Below, one piece after another: positions 9,118 to 17,995 of a DNA stretch of 39,934 bases. A program made the translations under genes and the position numbers. Each line of letters begins with the position of its first letter. Within the stretch, counting starts at the first letter, position 1. Origin of the DNA: JAGOEF01 sp964511665 (GTDB lineage Bacteria; Bacteroidota; Bacteroidia; Bacteroidales; ML635J-15); contig CAZEHA010000034.1 in the NCBI GenBank assembly GCA_964511665.1, positions 1 through 39,934 on the forward strand, written 5' to 3'. The notes beneath the pieces are model-generated. The model ran no database searches, was not told the DNA's origin, and saw only the letters and a program-made list of their open reading frames with translations.

Positions 9118-9724
9118 ATAGCTGAATTTCGGTGTTCAGTAGTTTTATATACTCTACAATCTCGGTACTCCCGCTACGCGATTGAGAGGATGTTACAAAA
9201 ACCGGAGGCAACGACTCCCAAATATCTTCCAGTTTCTTTCGATATATATCCATCTTACTTTTATAAGTCTGTATGCCTCTCTTATCAGCCTTGGTAAACA
9301 CTATGGCAAATGGAATTTGATTGATAATTAAAAAATTCATAAAATCGAGGTCCGACTGCTGAGGGTCAATCCTACAGTCGATAAGTACAAATACACATAC
9401 CAGATTTGTTCGTTTTCGTAAATAATCGTGGAGCATAATAACAAGTTTCTCCCGCATTTTTTTCGAAATTTTGGCATAACCATAGCCCGGAAGATCGACC
9501 AGATACCACGATTCATCAACCAAATAATGATTAATTAATAGTGTTTTACCGGGTGTTGAAGAAGTTTTCGCCAGTTTACTGTTTCCGGCTAAAAAATTTA
9601 TCAACGACGATTTCCCAACATTCGACCGTCCAACAAATGCATATTCATGGTATTTAGGTTCGGGACATTGAGCATGGTTCGACGACGACTTAACGAAAAC
9701 AATTTTATTGAGCTTTTCTGACAT
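9116..9724 (-). CDS. engB: Ribosome biogenesis GTP-binding protein YsxC/EngB
   Basis: 202 residues, the normal length. It is a TRAFAC-class GTPase needed for assembly of the large ribosomal subunit. The G motifs are all visible: G1 GRSNVGKSS (residues 32-40), the G2 threonine in STPGKT, G3 DLPGYG, G4 TKAD and a G5-like TSS. ATG at 9724 is preceded by the TlpA-like gene, whose stop is only 4 bp upstream, so the two are cotranscribed. The gene ends inside the terminator at 9083-9117. Confidence 0.95.
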   Translation of the reverse strand: MSEKLNKIVFVKSSSNHAQCPEPKYHEYAFVGRSNVGKSSLINFLAGNSKLAKTSSTPGKTLLINHYLVDESWYLVDLPGYGYAKISKKMREKLVIMLHDYLRKRTNLVCVFVLIDCRIDPQQSDLDFMNFLIINQIPFAIVFTKADKRGIQTYKSKMDIYRKKLEDIWESLPPVFVTSSQSRSGSTEIVEYIKLLNTEIQL

Positions 9725-9728
9725 GTGT

Positions 9729-11060
9729 TTATTTTAAAACTTTCATAAGTGCTTCGAAGTCGTATGGTTTCGATTCAATTTTACCATTCTTGTCAATAAT
9801 AAAATAGAAAGGAGTTGCATATACCGAAAACGATGTCGCATTGATACCTCCCCAACTTTTGAAATCGCAACTTACGGGTAGGCTAATACCGTTTAATGCA
9901 AGAAACTCATGTAAGTCACCTTTTTCGGTGTCGAGCGATACCAATAATACATCAATATCGGGTCGGTTGTTTTTCCTGAAATAGTCGTCGAGTTGTGGAA
10001 TAACCTGCCGGCAATGGTCGCACCAGGTAGCCCAAAAAACTACTATAGTTCTGTTTTTATACTCGAATGGATAAGGAACACCTTGCTCGTCTTTCATGAT
10101 TAGTATCGGGGCGTCGGTACCTACGCGTAATTCGGTTATGTTTCTGTAGCGTGTCGACATATTGTCGTCGCTTATACATTTGGCTCCATATGTCTCAAGC
10201 AGAAAGTCGGCTACAGTAAACAATTGCAGCGATTCGAAACCATCGATGAGTATTTTTAAAATATGAGTTTGAATTTTCTCATTGGGTGCTGTTTGGTTAA
10301 GTAAGTTTATTGCTGCCTTTTTAAAGCCTTCAACGCTGGCTTCGTAGTTGCCGGCTACACTAAACATGCGCAAATAGTTGAGTGCCAATCCCGAATACAC
10401 CGGAGAATTAATCAGAAGTGTGTCGTTGCATGGGTAAAACGAAAAAAAGTTATCTCTTATATACGAGTTTTCTTGCCCGGCTTCTTTAATTTCCTTTGGA
10501 ATTATTGGATTTGTATAGTAGGCAATCATTCGTGCAGCAAAACTTTGCCGGTTCACTGAAGTTAAACTTTTACTTAAGTTTAACTGTTCCTGAGATACAG
10601 CATCGAATTCTTTCTGTACTTTTTTGTATAGCTTGCCCTTAGGGTATTTTGTGAGGAAGTAATTCAATACATCTATTTTTTTGCTCAATGCATAACTTTG
10701 TTGCATGAAAGAATACAGTATTTTGTTTTCGCTCGATTCAATAACCTGCATGGTCTCAACAGGAGCTGCAGCAAGTAACGACAAACGGACGTTTTCGTTG
10801 TTGAAAATAATATCGAAATACTGTTCGTTTTCAAAGTATATCCTATAAACACCTATTTCACAATCGGTAATATTATGAAAGGCTGTACCATCGTCGTTGG
10901 TAACAATCGTTTCTAAAATCTTGCTTTTATCGCCAAACTGTGAGCAAAATGTAAGCTCCGATTTCACATAATCGGGAATACTGATTTCGAGTGTGTAATT
11001 CTGACTTACTGCACATAACGATAGTAACAGTGGAAAACAGAAATAGATTATTTTCCTCAT
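9729..11060 (-). CDS. TlpA-like thioredoxin-fold envelope protein
   Basis: 443 residues. A signal peptide (MRKIIYFCFPLLLSLCAVSQ) is followed by a beta-rich N-terminal domain resembling DUF4369 regions of Bacteroidota thioredoxin-like proteins, a helical middle, and a C-terminal thioredoxin fold from about residue 310. The redox motif is W-C-D-H-C (347-350) after VVFWATW, and the cis-proline lies in the ATPFYF stretch. Such proteins act in the periplasm as thiol-disulfide oxidoreductases, for example in cytochrome maturation or redox care of secreted proteins. It lies in an apparent operon with engB (4-bp gap) and follows the CAP-OmpA gene by 33 bp. A redox role toward the many-cysteine adhesin is possible but unproven. 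Confidence 0.8.
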   Translation of the reverse strand: MRKIIYFCFPLLLSLCAVSQNYTLEISIPDYVKSELTFCSQFGDKSKILETIVTNDDGTAFHNITDCEIGVYRIYFENEQYFDIIFNNENVRLSLLAAAPVETMQVIESSENKILYSFMQQSYALSKKIDVLNYFLTKYPKGKLYKKVQKEFDAVSQEQLNLSKSLTSVNRQSFAARMIAYYTNPIIPKEIKEAGQENSYIRDNFFSFYPCNDTLLINSPVYSGLALNYLRMFSVAGNYEASVEGFKKAAINLLNQTAPNEKIQTHILKILIDGFESLQLFTVADFLLETYGAKCISDDNMSTRYRNITELRVGTDAPILIMKDEQGVPYPFEYKNRTIVVFWATWCDHCRQVIPQLDDYFRKNNRPDIDVLLVSLDTEKGDLHEFLALNGISLPVSCDFKSWGGINATSFSVYATPFYFIIDKNGKIESKPYDFEALMKVLK

Positions 11061-11093
11061 GTGTTGCCAATATTTAATGAACCTGTTTCTCTG

Positions 11094-13511
11094 CTATTTA
11101 CATGAACTACAGTACAGTTCTTTTAGTTTTTCGTTGGCAAATACCTGCACCGAGAACTTATCACCACGGAATAAGCGGCAGAATCCTTTTGGATCTTGTT
11201 CCTTGAGTTTTTCCATAGCCATCAGAAAAGTATTTGAATACACCTTATAGTCAACTTTCGAAGAAAGCGAAACAAATGAATAGAGCAGCGATGTGCTTAC
11301 AGTATTTTCGTCGACCCAGGGCAATAATAGTTGATATGCGTAGTCGTAGTCGAAATGGTTGATAAATATACCGGCCATTTTAAGTGCATTTTCCCAGTCG
11401 ATAGGTTTGAAACCCACAATTTGTTTAATGCGTTCGAGGCTGGCAACTACAATGGGATGTTCAAAACCCAGACTATCTTTATAAATGTTCATTATCTGAT
11501 ATTGCAACTCGATATTTAGTAAATCAACTTTTTCTTTATTCAGCGGGGTTTGATATAAATTGTCGATTCTTCCCTGCAAATCATCAACCACGTCACGTTT
11601 CTTCAGATCTTCCATCATCATTTCGCAGAAAATATCGTTGTATCGCACATATAAATTGGCGTTGTCGAGTTTCTGCAAATCGTCCACTTTTTCGAGATAA
11701 GTTGAATCTATCGGTTCGTAATCGTTTACGATTCGTTCCATACAGATTTTATTCATATTCAGGCCTACATAAGGTTTTCCGTTTGGAATTCGCATACCCG
11801 AAACAGCTTTAGAGGTGTACCGGCCATCAACAATGCGGTTAAACATATATTTTTGTTTTGCCAAGGCATCATCTAATCTTCCGGCTTCAACATCTTTGTT
11901 GAACTGATCGATAACATAAGCCTGTTCCTTGTCGCCTTTTACATCGTAGGTAACCCAAATGGTAACATCGGCATAGCGGTGGTTCTTCAATATGGGCTCA
12001 AGGTCGTATGCATTGGCATTTACATATTGAATGGCTTCTCCGTAAGTCATGCTGGCCACTTTCTCGTGTTTGGTTCCTTTTACATCCCGTTTTAAATCAT
12101 CAAAATTAGGTGCCGTAGTAATACTATCGATAATGCTTGCATTTTGGTTCTCTTCCATTGCTTTTACAATATTGCTGGCACGTTTCTTCTGCAGGTTGGC
12201 ATTTTCAGCCTCGGTCCCTTCAAGCGATGAGTAAGCCTCAATGTGTATTTTGTTGATTATAAATGAAGGCTCATTAAGTGTTCTTAACACAATTTCCATT
12301 GTATCGGGGTCGTAATTGTATTTACCCTGTTCGAAATAAAACCTGAAAGATAATTCGTTCGATGTAGCCTGGGGAAAATAATCTTTTTCTTTAAAATCGG
12401 GTAGAAGGCCTACTTTGGGTGCAAAATTGTAAATTTCTTTATCGATGTAGGTGGGGTGAATGTTTTTGCAGGCATGTTTCTTCTGAATAAAGACAAGGTT
12501 TAGTTCAATGTCCTCTTCCTTAAGCCCTTCGGGCATGTGCCCCAAAACTACTTCTACCTTTTTTACTTTATTTCTTCTGCCTTCACCGGGTGCTTGGTTC
12601 TTTTTCAGCATCTTCTTCGAATACATTGGTTTTAATAGAATGCCTCTGTTTGGCCCGCTAAAATCGACAATATTGCTTTCGCCACATTTACTGAATTGCT
12701 CTTTTTGAACAATATCAACTGCCAGTCCGTCTTTTTTGTCGCGCATCACCCGTTTAAAACCTTTAAGGTCGGGGTGTTTGAAAATAATCTCACCGGCGGG
12801 GGATATTTCGAGACCTGCCTGCCATTCGAGCAGATTCGGAGCTTTACGTTTTGCTTTGGCCAGTAATTTGGGATCGGTTGGTTTTAAGCCATATTTTTTA
12901 AATTTCACCGGATACGACAACTCAGCATATCTGTCGGCCCCCTGCAGGAACGACTCCCAGTTACCCACATATACCGAAATATAAACACGACGTTTGCTCT
13001 CATCGAGTTTTGCGCCTATGCCTGCAAAATAATACTGTTGAGCCAGTAATGGTCTGCTGGTTTTGCCCGAGGTAAGCCATCTACCTATGCAGTAATCGGC
13101 AAGTTGGCGGTAAGTGAAATTCTCTTCGCCATTTCGTATCGAAGCCCTAAGTATGATTTCGTCGCCACTCCCTGTGCCTCCGGCAGCTTGAAGTCGCTCC
13201 CTCGCCGAGCGGTATGGACCGCTTCCTTCGAGACTGGCTTCTTCGGCAAGTGCCATTTGAGTAGCGTGTTCTTTTGCCGCTGTTGTGAAAAAATCATGAA
13301 GTTTAAAACCTTCGAGATTCAAAGAGTCTGCCATCAGATAGTTTAACTGAAAAATCAACACTTTTGCAAATAAGTCTTCGTCAAAAGTAGCTACGTCGAT
13401 AATTTCATCCGAATCTTGAATGTCGCCGATTATCTTTTTGTTCTGAGCCTGCAGGCCAAATGTTGCCAGAAGCATGAGCAACGAAACAAGCAAAACGTAA
13501 GTGTTTTTCAT
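11094..13511 (-). CDS. Secreted protein with CAP-like and OmpA-like domains
   Basis: About 805 residues. ATG at 13511 gives a signal peptide ending LQAQNKK; ATG at 13517 adds two residues. Residues ~45-200 resemble a CAP/SCP-PR1 domain: FQLNYLMADSLNL, then AAKEHATQMA (the conserved His), a W-L-x-S block (GRWLTSGKTSRPLL) and FAGIGAKL..RRVYISVYVGN. The second His expected after W..S.GH is absent. Around residues 385-500 there is an OmpA-like pattern (FYFEQGKY, IHIEAYSSLEG, then LQKKRASNIV) that could bind peptidoglycan, though it is divergent. The remaining ~300 residues are helical and not recognised. It begins the minus-strand run with the TlpA-like gene and engB. Location is probably periplasm or outer membrane. 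Domain assignment is by eye and moderately sure. Confidence 0.6.
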   Translation of the reverse strand: MKNTYVLLVSLLMLLATFGLQAQNKKIIGDIQDSDEIIDVATFDEDLFAKVLIFQLNYLMADSLNLEGFKLHDFFTTAAKEHATQMALAEEASLEGSGPYRSARERLQAAGGTGSGDEIILRASIRNGEENFTYRQLADYCIGRWLTSGKTSRPLLAQQYYFAGIGAKLDESKRRVYISVYVGNWESFLQGADRYAELSYPVKFKKYGLKPTDPKLLAKAKRKAPNLLEWQAGLEISPAGEIIFKHPDLKGFKRVMRDKKDGLAVDIVQKEQFSKCGESNIVDFSGPNRGILLKPMYSKKMLKKNQAPGEGRRNKVKKVEVVLGHMPEGLKEEDIELNLVFIQKKHACKNIHPTYIDKEIYNFAPKVGLLPDFKEKDYFPQATSNELSFRFYFEQGKYNYDPDTMEIVLRTLNEPSFIINKIHIEAYSSLEGTEAENANLQKKRASNIVKAMEENQNASIIDSITTAPNFDDLKRDVKGTKHEKVASMTYGEAIQYVNANAYDLEPILKNHRYADVTIWVTYDVKGDKEQAYVIDQFNKDVEAGRLDDALAKQKYMFNRIVDGRYTSKAVSGMRIPNGKPYVGLNMNKICMERIVNDYEPIDSTYLEKVDDLQKLDNANLYVRYNDIFCEMMMEDLKKRDVVDDLQGRIDNLYQTPLNKEKVDLLNIELQYQIMNIYKDSLGFEHPIVVASLERIKQIVGFKPIDWENALKMAGIFINHFDYDYAYQLLLPWVDENTVSTSLLYSFVSLSSKVDYKVYSNTFLMAMEKLKEQDPKGFCRLFRGDKFSVQVFANEKLKELYCSSCK

Positions 13512-13524
13512 ATGCATTAAGGTT

Positions 13525-13532
13525 TATTTTTG
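13525..13532 (+). promoter_or_regulatory. TAnnTTTG-like box upstream of S4-domain gene
   Basis: TATTTTTG in the 87-bp divergent spacer, 66 bp before ATG 13599. No convincing -33 element is seen, and the rest of the spacer is simply AT-rich. Weak support. Confidence 0.25.
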
Positions 13533-13598
13533 TAATTCACGAAAATAATAATATTTGATTAAATTAGTTGCATTGTTGAAAAATTGTTAATACAAAAA

Positions 13599-14003
13599 AT
13601 GATAGATACAATAAGAATAGATAAATTTTTATGGACAGTACGTTTCTATAAAACCCGAAGTGCTGCCACCTACGCATGTCGCAACGAAAGAGTCTTGGTT
13701 CACAATCGCCCTGTTAAGCCTTCTTTCCTTGTGAAACAGGGAGATATTATTGAAATAAAAGTCAATCCAATTGTAAAAACTATTCGTGTAATTGCCATTC
13801 CTAAAAACCGTTGTGGTGCAAAACTTCTTGATGAATATATTGTAGATACTACACCGGCTTCCGAAATGGAAAAACTGATTATGGCTCAGACCTTGTCGCG
13901 GCAAAACAAAGGACGGGGAAGACCTACAAAAAAAGATCGACGCGATATAATGAAAGCCGGCGACTTATTCTCCGACGCTGACAATAACTTATTCGATTCA
14001 TGA
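13599..14003 (+). CDS. S4-domain RNA-binding protein, Hsp15-like
   Basis: 134 residues from ATG 13599; a longer frame from TTG 13584 adds only LIQK-type residues and is unlikely. The N-terminal S4 domain (residues ~5-65) shows IRIDKFLWTVRFYKTRS, AC...RVLVH, and VKQGDIIEI. The tail is basic (NKGRGRPTKKDRRD). Hsp15 (HslR) proteins bind the large ribosomal subunit carrying a stalled nascent chain and help recycle it. The gene converges on dnaK, with a terminator between; the pairing of two protein-quality genes may be chance. The gene symbol hslR would be reasonable but the family is broad. Confidence 0.8.
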   Translation: MIDTIRIDKFLWTVRFYKTRSAATYACRNERVLVHNRPVKPSFLVKQGDIIEIKVNPIVKTIRVIAIPKNRCGAKLLDEYIVDTTPASEMEKLIMAQTLSRQNKGRGRPTKKDRRDIMKAGDLFSDADNNLFDS

Positions 14004-14012
14004 TTATTCAAC

Positions 14013-14050
14013 AAAAAAAACGGCTGCAGTTATATGTTGCTGCAGCCGTT
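14013..14050 (-). terminator. Intrinsic terminator of dnaK
   Basis: Inverted repeat AACGGCTGCAG (14019-14029) and CTGCAGCCGTT (14040-14050) around a 10-nt loop, preceded on the plus strand by eight A (14013-14020). Read on the minus strand this is a GC-rich hairpin followed by a U-tract, placed 27 bp after the dnaK stop. There is no T-run on the plus side, so it mainly stops dnaK transcription. Confidence 0.85.
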
Positions 14051-14076
14051 AGAACCTATTATCAAATAAACCACTG

Positions 14077-15987
14077 TTATTTTACTTCTTCAAAATCTAC
14101 ATCGGTAACTTCCGAATCGGTAGAGGACTTTTGACCTGTCTGCTGGCTGTTTGATGAATCTGAAGAAGTGTCGCTTTGTTGCTGTTGCTGTGCATTATAC
14201 ATGTCTTGCGACGCTGCCTGAAATGCAGTGTTCAGTTCAGCTATAGCTTTGTCGATGGCCTCAATGTCCTGACTTTTGTGGGCTTCTTTCAGTGAGTCGA
14301 GTGCAATATCGATGGGGCGACGTTTTTCTTCAGGAATTTTATCACCAAATTCTTTTAGCTGTTTCTCGGTTTCGAAAATAACGCTGTCGGCCTGATTTAT
14401 TTTGTCGATACGTTCCTTGGCTTTGCGGTCGAGTTCGGCATTTGCCTCAGCTTCGGCTTTCATGCGTTTTATTTCATCGTCGCTTAATCCCGACGAAGCC
14501 TCTATGCGTATGGTTTGTTCTTTTCCTGTGCCTTTATCTTTGGCTGATACCTTAAGAATGCCATTGGCATCGATGTCGAATGTAACTTCAATTTGAGGAA
14601 CTCCACGCATGGCGGGTGGCAGGCCGTCGAGATGAAAGCGACCAATGGTTTTGTTGTCTTTTGCCATCGAGCGTTCGCCTTGCAGCACATGTATTTCAAC
14701 CGATGGTTGGTTGTCGGCTGCAGTGGTGAATGTTTCGGTTTTTTTGGTTGGAATAGTGGTGTTCGACTCAATAAGCTTGGTCATAACACCTCCAAGAGTT
14801 TCTATGCCCAGCGACAGAGGGGTTACGTCGAGCAGCAGAATGTCTTTAACTTCGCCGGTGAGTACGCCTCCTTGTATTGCCGCACCTACTGCAACTACTT
14901 CATCGGGGTTTACTCCTTTCGAAGGTACTTTCCCGAAGAAATCTTCTACTTTCTTTTGAATAGCCGGTATGCGTGTTGAGCCTCCCACTAGAATTACTTC
15001 ATCAATGTCGCTGGTTGTGTATCCGGCGTCTTTAAGTGCTTTGCGACATGGTTCAATAGTGGCGTTTATCAATTTGTCGGACAGTTGTTCGAATTTAGCG
15101 CGGGTAAGTGTTTTTACCAAGTGCTTAGGGATACCGTCAACAGGCATAATGTAGGGCAAATTTACCTCGGTAGAAACAGAACTCGATAATTCGATTTTGG
15201 CTTTTTCGGCAGCTTCTTTGAGGCGCTGCATGGCCATTGGATCTTTAGTAAGGTCAACACCTTCATCTTTTTTAAACTCTTCGGCAAGCCAGTCGATAAT
15301 CACATGGTCGAAATCGTCGCCGCCAAGGTGTGTGTCGCCGTTGGTCGATTTTACTTCGAATACTCCTTCGCCAAGCTCCAGTATGGAAATATCGAATGTT
15401 CCCCCACCCAAATCGAACACAGCCACTTTCATGTCGATATTCTTTTTGTCGAGGCCATAGGCTAATGCTGCTGCTGTAGGCTCGTTGATGATGCGGGAAA
15501 CTTTCAGACCTGCAATTTCGCCGGCTTCTTTTGTGGCCTGACGCTGAGAGTCGTTAAAATACGCCGGCACAGTTATCACTGCTTCGGTAACTTCTTGACC
15601 CAGATAATCTTCGGCGGTCTTTTTCATTTTTTGTAGAATCATGGCCGAAATTTCCTGAGGCGAAAATTTGCGATCGGCAATAACCACTCTGGGTGTATTG
15701 TTGTCGCCTTGAACAACCTTATAGGGCATTCTTGCTATTTCCTTGCTCAAATTATCGTATCGCTCACCCATAAAGCGTTTTATGGAGTATATAGTTTTCT
15801 GCGAATTGGTAATGGCCTGACGTTTTGCAGGATCGCCCACTTTACGCTCACCATTCTCTACAAAGGCTACTATTGAGGGCGTGGTGCGTTTCCCTTCGCT
15901 GTTGGCTATTACCACCGGTTCATTTCCTTCCATTACGGCAACACACGAGTTCGTGGTTCCAAGATCAATTCCTATTATTTTTCCCAT
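14077..15987 (-). CDS. dnaK: Molecular chaperone DnaK (Hsp70)
   Basis: 636 residues, the usual length. It is the ATP-driven Hsp70 that folds nascent and stressed proteins with DnaJ and GrpE. ATP-binding motifs are intact: GIDLGTTNS (5-13), the phosphate-2 motif DLGGGTFD, and GGSTRIP. The linker DILLLDVTPLSLG leads into the substrate domain and helical lid; the tail is Gln/Ser-rich and ends DVDFEEVK, a typical C-terminal EEV-type end. The frame is open a further 20 codons upstream, but that stretch is basic and unlike any DnaK, so ATG 15987 is chosen. No grpE, dnaJ or hrcA lies nearby. It is followed by its own terminator and preceded by a 308-bp leader. Confidence 0.97.
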   Translation of the reverse strand: MGKIIGIDLGTTNSCVAVMEGNEPVVIANSEGKRTTPSIVAFVENGERKVGDPAKRQAITNSQKTIYSIKRFMGERYDNLSKEIARMPYKVVQGDNNTPRVVIADRKFSPQEISAMILQKMKKTAEDYLGQEVTEAVITVPAYFNDSQRQATKEAGEIAGLKVSRIINEPTAAALAYGLDKKNIDMKVAVFDLGGGTFDISILELGEGVFEVKSTNGDTHLGGDDFDHVIIDWLAEEFKKDEGVDLTKDPMAMQRLKEAAEKAKIELSSSVSTEVNLPYIMPVDGIPKHLVKTLTRAKFEQLSDKLINATIEPCRKALKDAGYTTSDIDEVILVGGSTRIPAIQKKVEDFFGKVPSKGVNPDEVVAVGAAIQGGVLTGEVKDILLLDVTPLSLGIETLGGVMTKLIESNTTIPTKKTETFTTAADNQPSVEIHVLQGERSMAKDNKTIGRFHLDGLPPAMRGVPQIEVTFDIDANGILKVSAKDKGTGKEQTIRIEASSGLSDDEIKRMKAEAEANAELDRKAKERIDKINQADSVIFETEKQLKEFGDKIPEEKRRPIDIALDSLKEAHKSQDIEAIDKAIAELNTAFQAASQDMYNAQQQQQSDTSSDSSNSQQTGQKSSTDSEVTDVDFEEVK

Positions 15988-16295
15988 GTCGATTTTTTTT
16001 GAATGTAAATAATTTAATCTACATCTTCTTTTCAATTGATGTGCCACTGATGCGTATGCTGTGTTTTGTGCAATTTTGTCGCAGCGCTGCTCTGTAAATG
16101 GCAGTTTACTATGGCTTTGGCTGACGTTATGTCAGTGTTTTATGGCTGTTCTGTTGTGGTCTTCCTGTAGCCTTTTTCGTTTTTCGGTTGCTTATTGCAA
16201 TACATCACATTGATTTTTCTACTGATAGCAACTACAATAACATAAGCCACTAGGCATGTAGCAATTTAAAAATAGCATCAACATAAAACGGCAAA
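15988..16295 (-). promoter_or_regulatory. 308-bp non-coding region upstream of dnaK
   Basis: No gene is seen here. No CIRCE element and no full TAnnTTTG box is present on the minus strand. Two symmetrical sites stand out: CTGAC-N5-GTCAG at 16121-16135 and the perfect 10-bp palindrome GCAGCGCTGC at 16081-16090. The dnaK promoter and heat-shock control must lie here unless it is read from the acyl-CoA ligase gene. Which element is used cannot be told from sequence. Confidence 0.4.
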
Positions 16296-17918
16296 CTAGT
16301 CGTACAGGTAGCGTTTAATACTTTTCTTTGGTGTTTTTTCAAATTCTTCATCGCGAAGCACAATTTTTTGTATGTGCATATAGCCCGGCAAATCTTTGTT
16401 TACCAAAATCTGATACTCACCAAAAATTTTCTCTAATTGCTCTTTGGTCAGTGCCTTTTCTTCGATAATATGGGGGTCGGCATACACAAGGGCAACAATC
16501 TGGTTTTGCCTTCCCACCACAACACATTCGTTGACTAAGGGCAGATTTTGCAATTTAGCCTCCACTTCTTCGGGGTAAATGTTTTTGCCCGAAGCTCCCA
16601 GTATCATGCTTTTGCTTCTTCCTTTTATGTATAAATATCCATCTTCATCAAGCATGCCAAGGTCGCCTGTCTTCATCCAACCATCTTGGGTAAAGGTTTT
16701 GGCAGTTTCTTCTTCGTTTTTATAATATCCCAGCATTACATTCTCGCCACGTAGCAATATTTCACCTGCTTTTTTCGAAGGATTGTCGCTGTCGATTTTA
16801 ATTTCTATGCAATCGATGGCTTTTCCGGCCGAAAATTTGCGAGTGGTTTTCCATCCATCGTAGGTAATAAGCGGTCCACACTCCGTCATACCATATCCGA
16901 TAGAAAAATTGAAGCCGATTTTTCGCAGAAACACTTCAACTTCACGGTTAAGTTTGGCACCGCCAATAACCACCTCCTTAAAATTGCCGCCAAACGAATC
17001 AGACAGACCTTTCTTTATTTTGTTATACACCACATTGCGCAATCCGGGTATGCGCATCATGAACTTAATTGACGGTTTTTGTATTTGTGGTTTTATTTTG
17101 GTTTTATACACTTTTTCGAGCACCAGAGGAACGCTTAAAATAAGGCGGGGTTTGATTTCGTTAAAGGCTTTTATCACAACTGCCGGTGCGGGAAGTTTGC
17201 CCAAGAATGTGATAGAACATCCTAATGTGAAAGGATACAAAAACTCGAATGCACACCCGTAGCTATGTGCCAACGGAAGAAACGAAACTATTCTGTCTCC
17301 TGCCCGCAAAGGCATATTTGCTCTGGCATATCTGATGTTTGCAGCCAGTGCATTGTGGTTAAGCATAACGCCTTTAGGATTGCCCGATGTTCCCGAGGTA
17401 TATAATATGGCTGCCAGATCTGAGTTATCGGGTTTATCAATCGAAAAGCTTTCTCGGTTTAATGGTATTGTTGGTGTATCATAATTAATTTCAATGTCAT
17501 TCTTTCCCCACAACAGCTTGTAATCTTCGAGCTGGTAAATGCTTTTTACTAGCTCAAATCTGGGTACTTCCAACTTGTTGAAAATAAAGTCGGAAGCAAA
17601 TAAAAGTTTTGATTCGGAATGATTTACCAAATTATACACATCGTTGGCTGTGAAGTCCTGCAATAGGGGCACAATAACAGCCCCGTAGCTTACTGTTGCC
17701 AGATAAACGCAGGCCCAGTTGCCCGAGTTCTTTCCAATCAGTGCAATTTTGTCACCTTTGCTAATGCCTTGACGGCGAAATAAATCGTGCAATTGCACGA
17801 TTATGGCACCTGCATCGCCATAGCTCAACTCCCCGTTGTCGTAGTCGCGCAACGCAATTTCGTTCCAGTGTTCTTTTATACTGTTCTCGAAGTATGCGCT
17901 TAGATTTTCCTGTATCAT
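16296..17918 (-). CDS. Long-chain fatty-acid--CoA ligase (AMP-forming)
   Basis: 540 residues. ANL superfamily enzyme that activates fatty acids through an acyl-AMP intermediate and transfers them to CoA. Motifs: P-loop YTSGTSGNPKG (173-183), the YGMTECGP block, the hinge/signature WMKTGDLG...LYIKGRSK, GKNIYPEEVE, and a C-terminal Lys in TPKKSIKRYL as the likely acyl-adenylation lysine. It is shorter than the ~600-residue FadD15 type but of the same general class. The gene stands alone on the minus strand: 77 bp downstream of the TonB-like gene's end and 308 bp before dnaK. No fatty-acid operon surrounds it. Confidence 0.88.
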   Translation of the reverse strand: MIQENLSAYFENSIKEHWNEIALRDYDNGELSYGDAGAIIVQLHDLFRRQGISKGDKIALIGKNSGNWACVYLATVSYGAVIVPLLQDFTANDVYNLVNHSESKLLFASDFIFNKLEVPRFELVKSIYQLEDYKLLWGKNDIEINYDTPTIPLNRESFSIDKPDNSDLAAILYTSGTSGNPKGVMLNHNALAANIRYARANMPLRAGDRIVSFLPLAHSYGCAFEFLYPFTLGCSITFLGKLPAPAVVIKAFNEIKPRLILSVPLVLEKVYKTKIKPQIQKPSIKFMMRIPGLRNVVYNKIKKGLSDSFGGNFKEVVIGGAKLNREVEVFLRKIGFNFSIGYGMTECGPLITYDGWKTTRKFSAGKAIDCIEIKIDSDNPSKKAGEILLRGENVMLGYYKNEEETAKTFTQDGWMKTGDLGMLDEDGYLYIKGRSKSMILGASGKNIYPEEVEAKLQNLPLVNECVVVGRQNQIVALVYADPHIIEEKALTKEQLEKIFGEYQILVNKDLPGYMHIQKIVLRDEEFEKTPKKSIKRYLYD

Positions 17919-17995
17919 GATGTTTCTCTTGAATATTAAAATCAGGTAAAATTAAGAATTTTGATAAAAAACCTCCAAATATTTTAGGTTAAGTT

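Noticed and set aside
14593..14979. Long open frames antisense to dnaK, such as 128 residues on the plus strand.
   Set aside because: Long antisense frames are a known by-product of codon bias in dnaK. The peptides have no family features, and dnaK itself is certain.
15988..16047. A 20-residue N-terminal extension of DnaK.
   Set aside because: The residues are basic and unlike any DnaK; MGKIIGIDLGTTNS at 15987 is the normal start.
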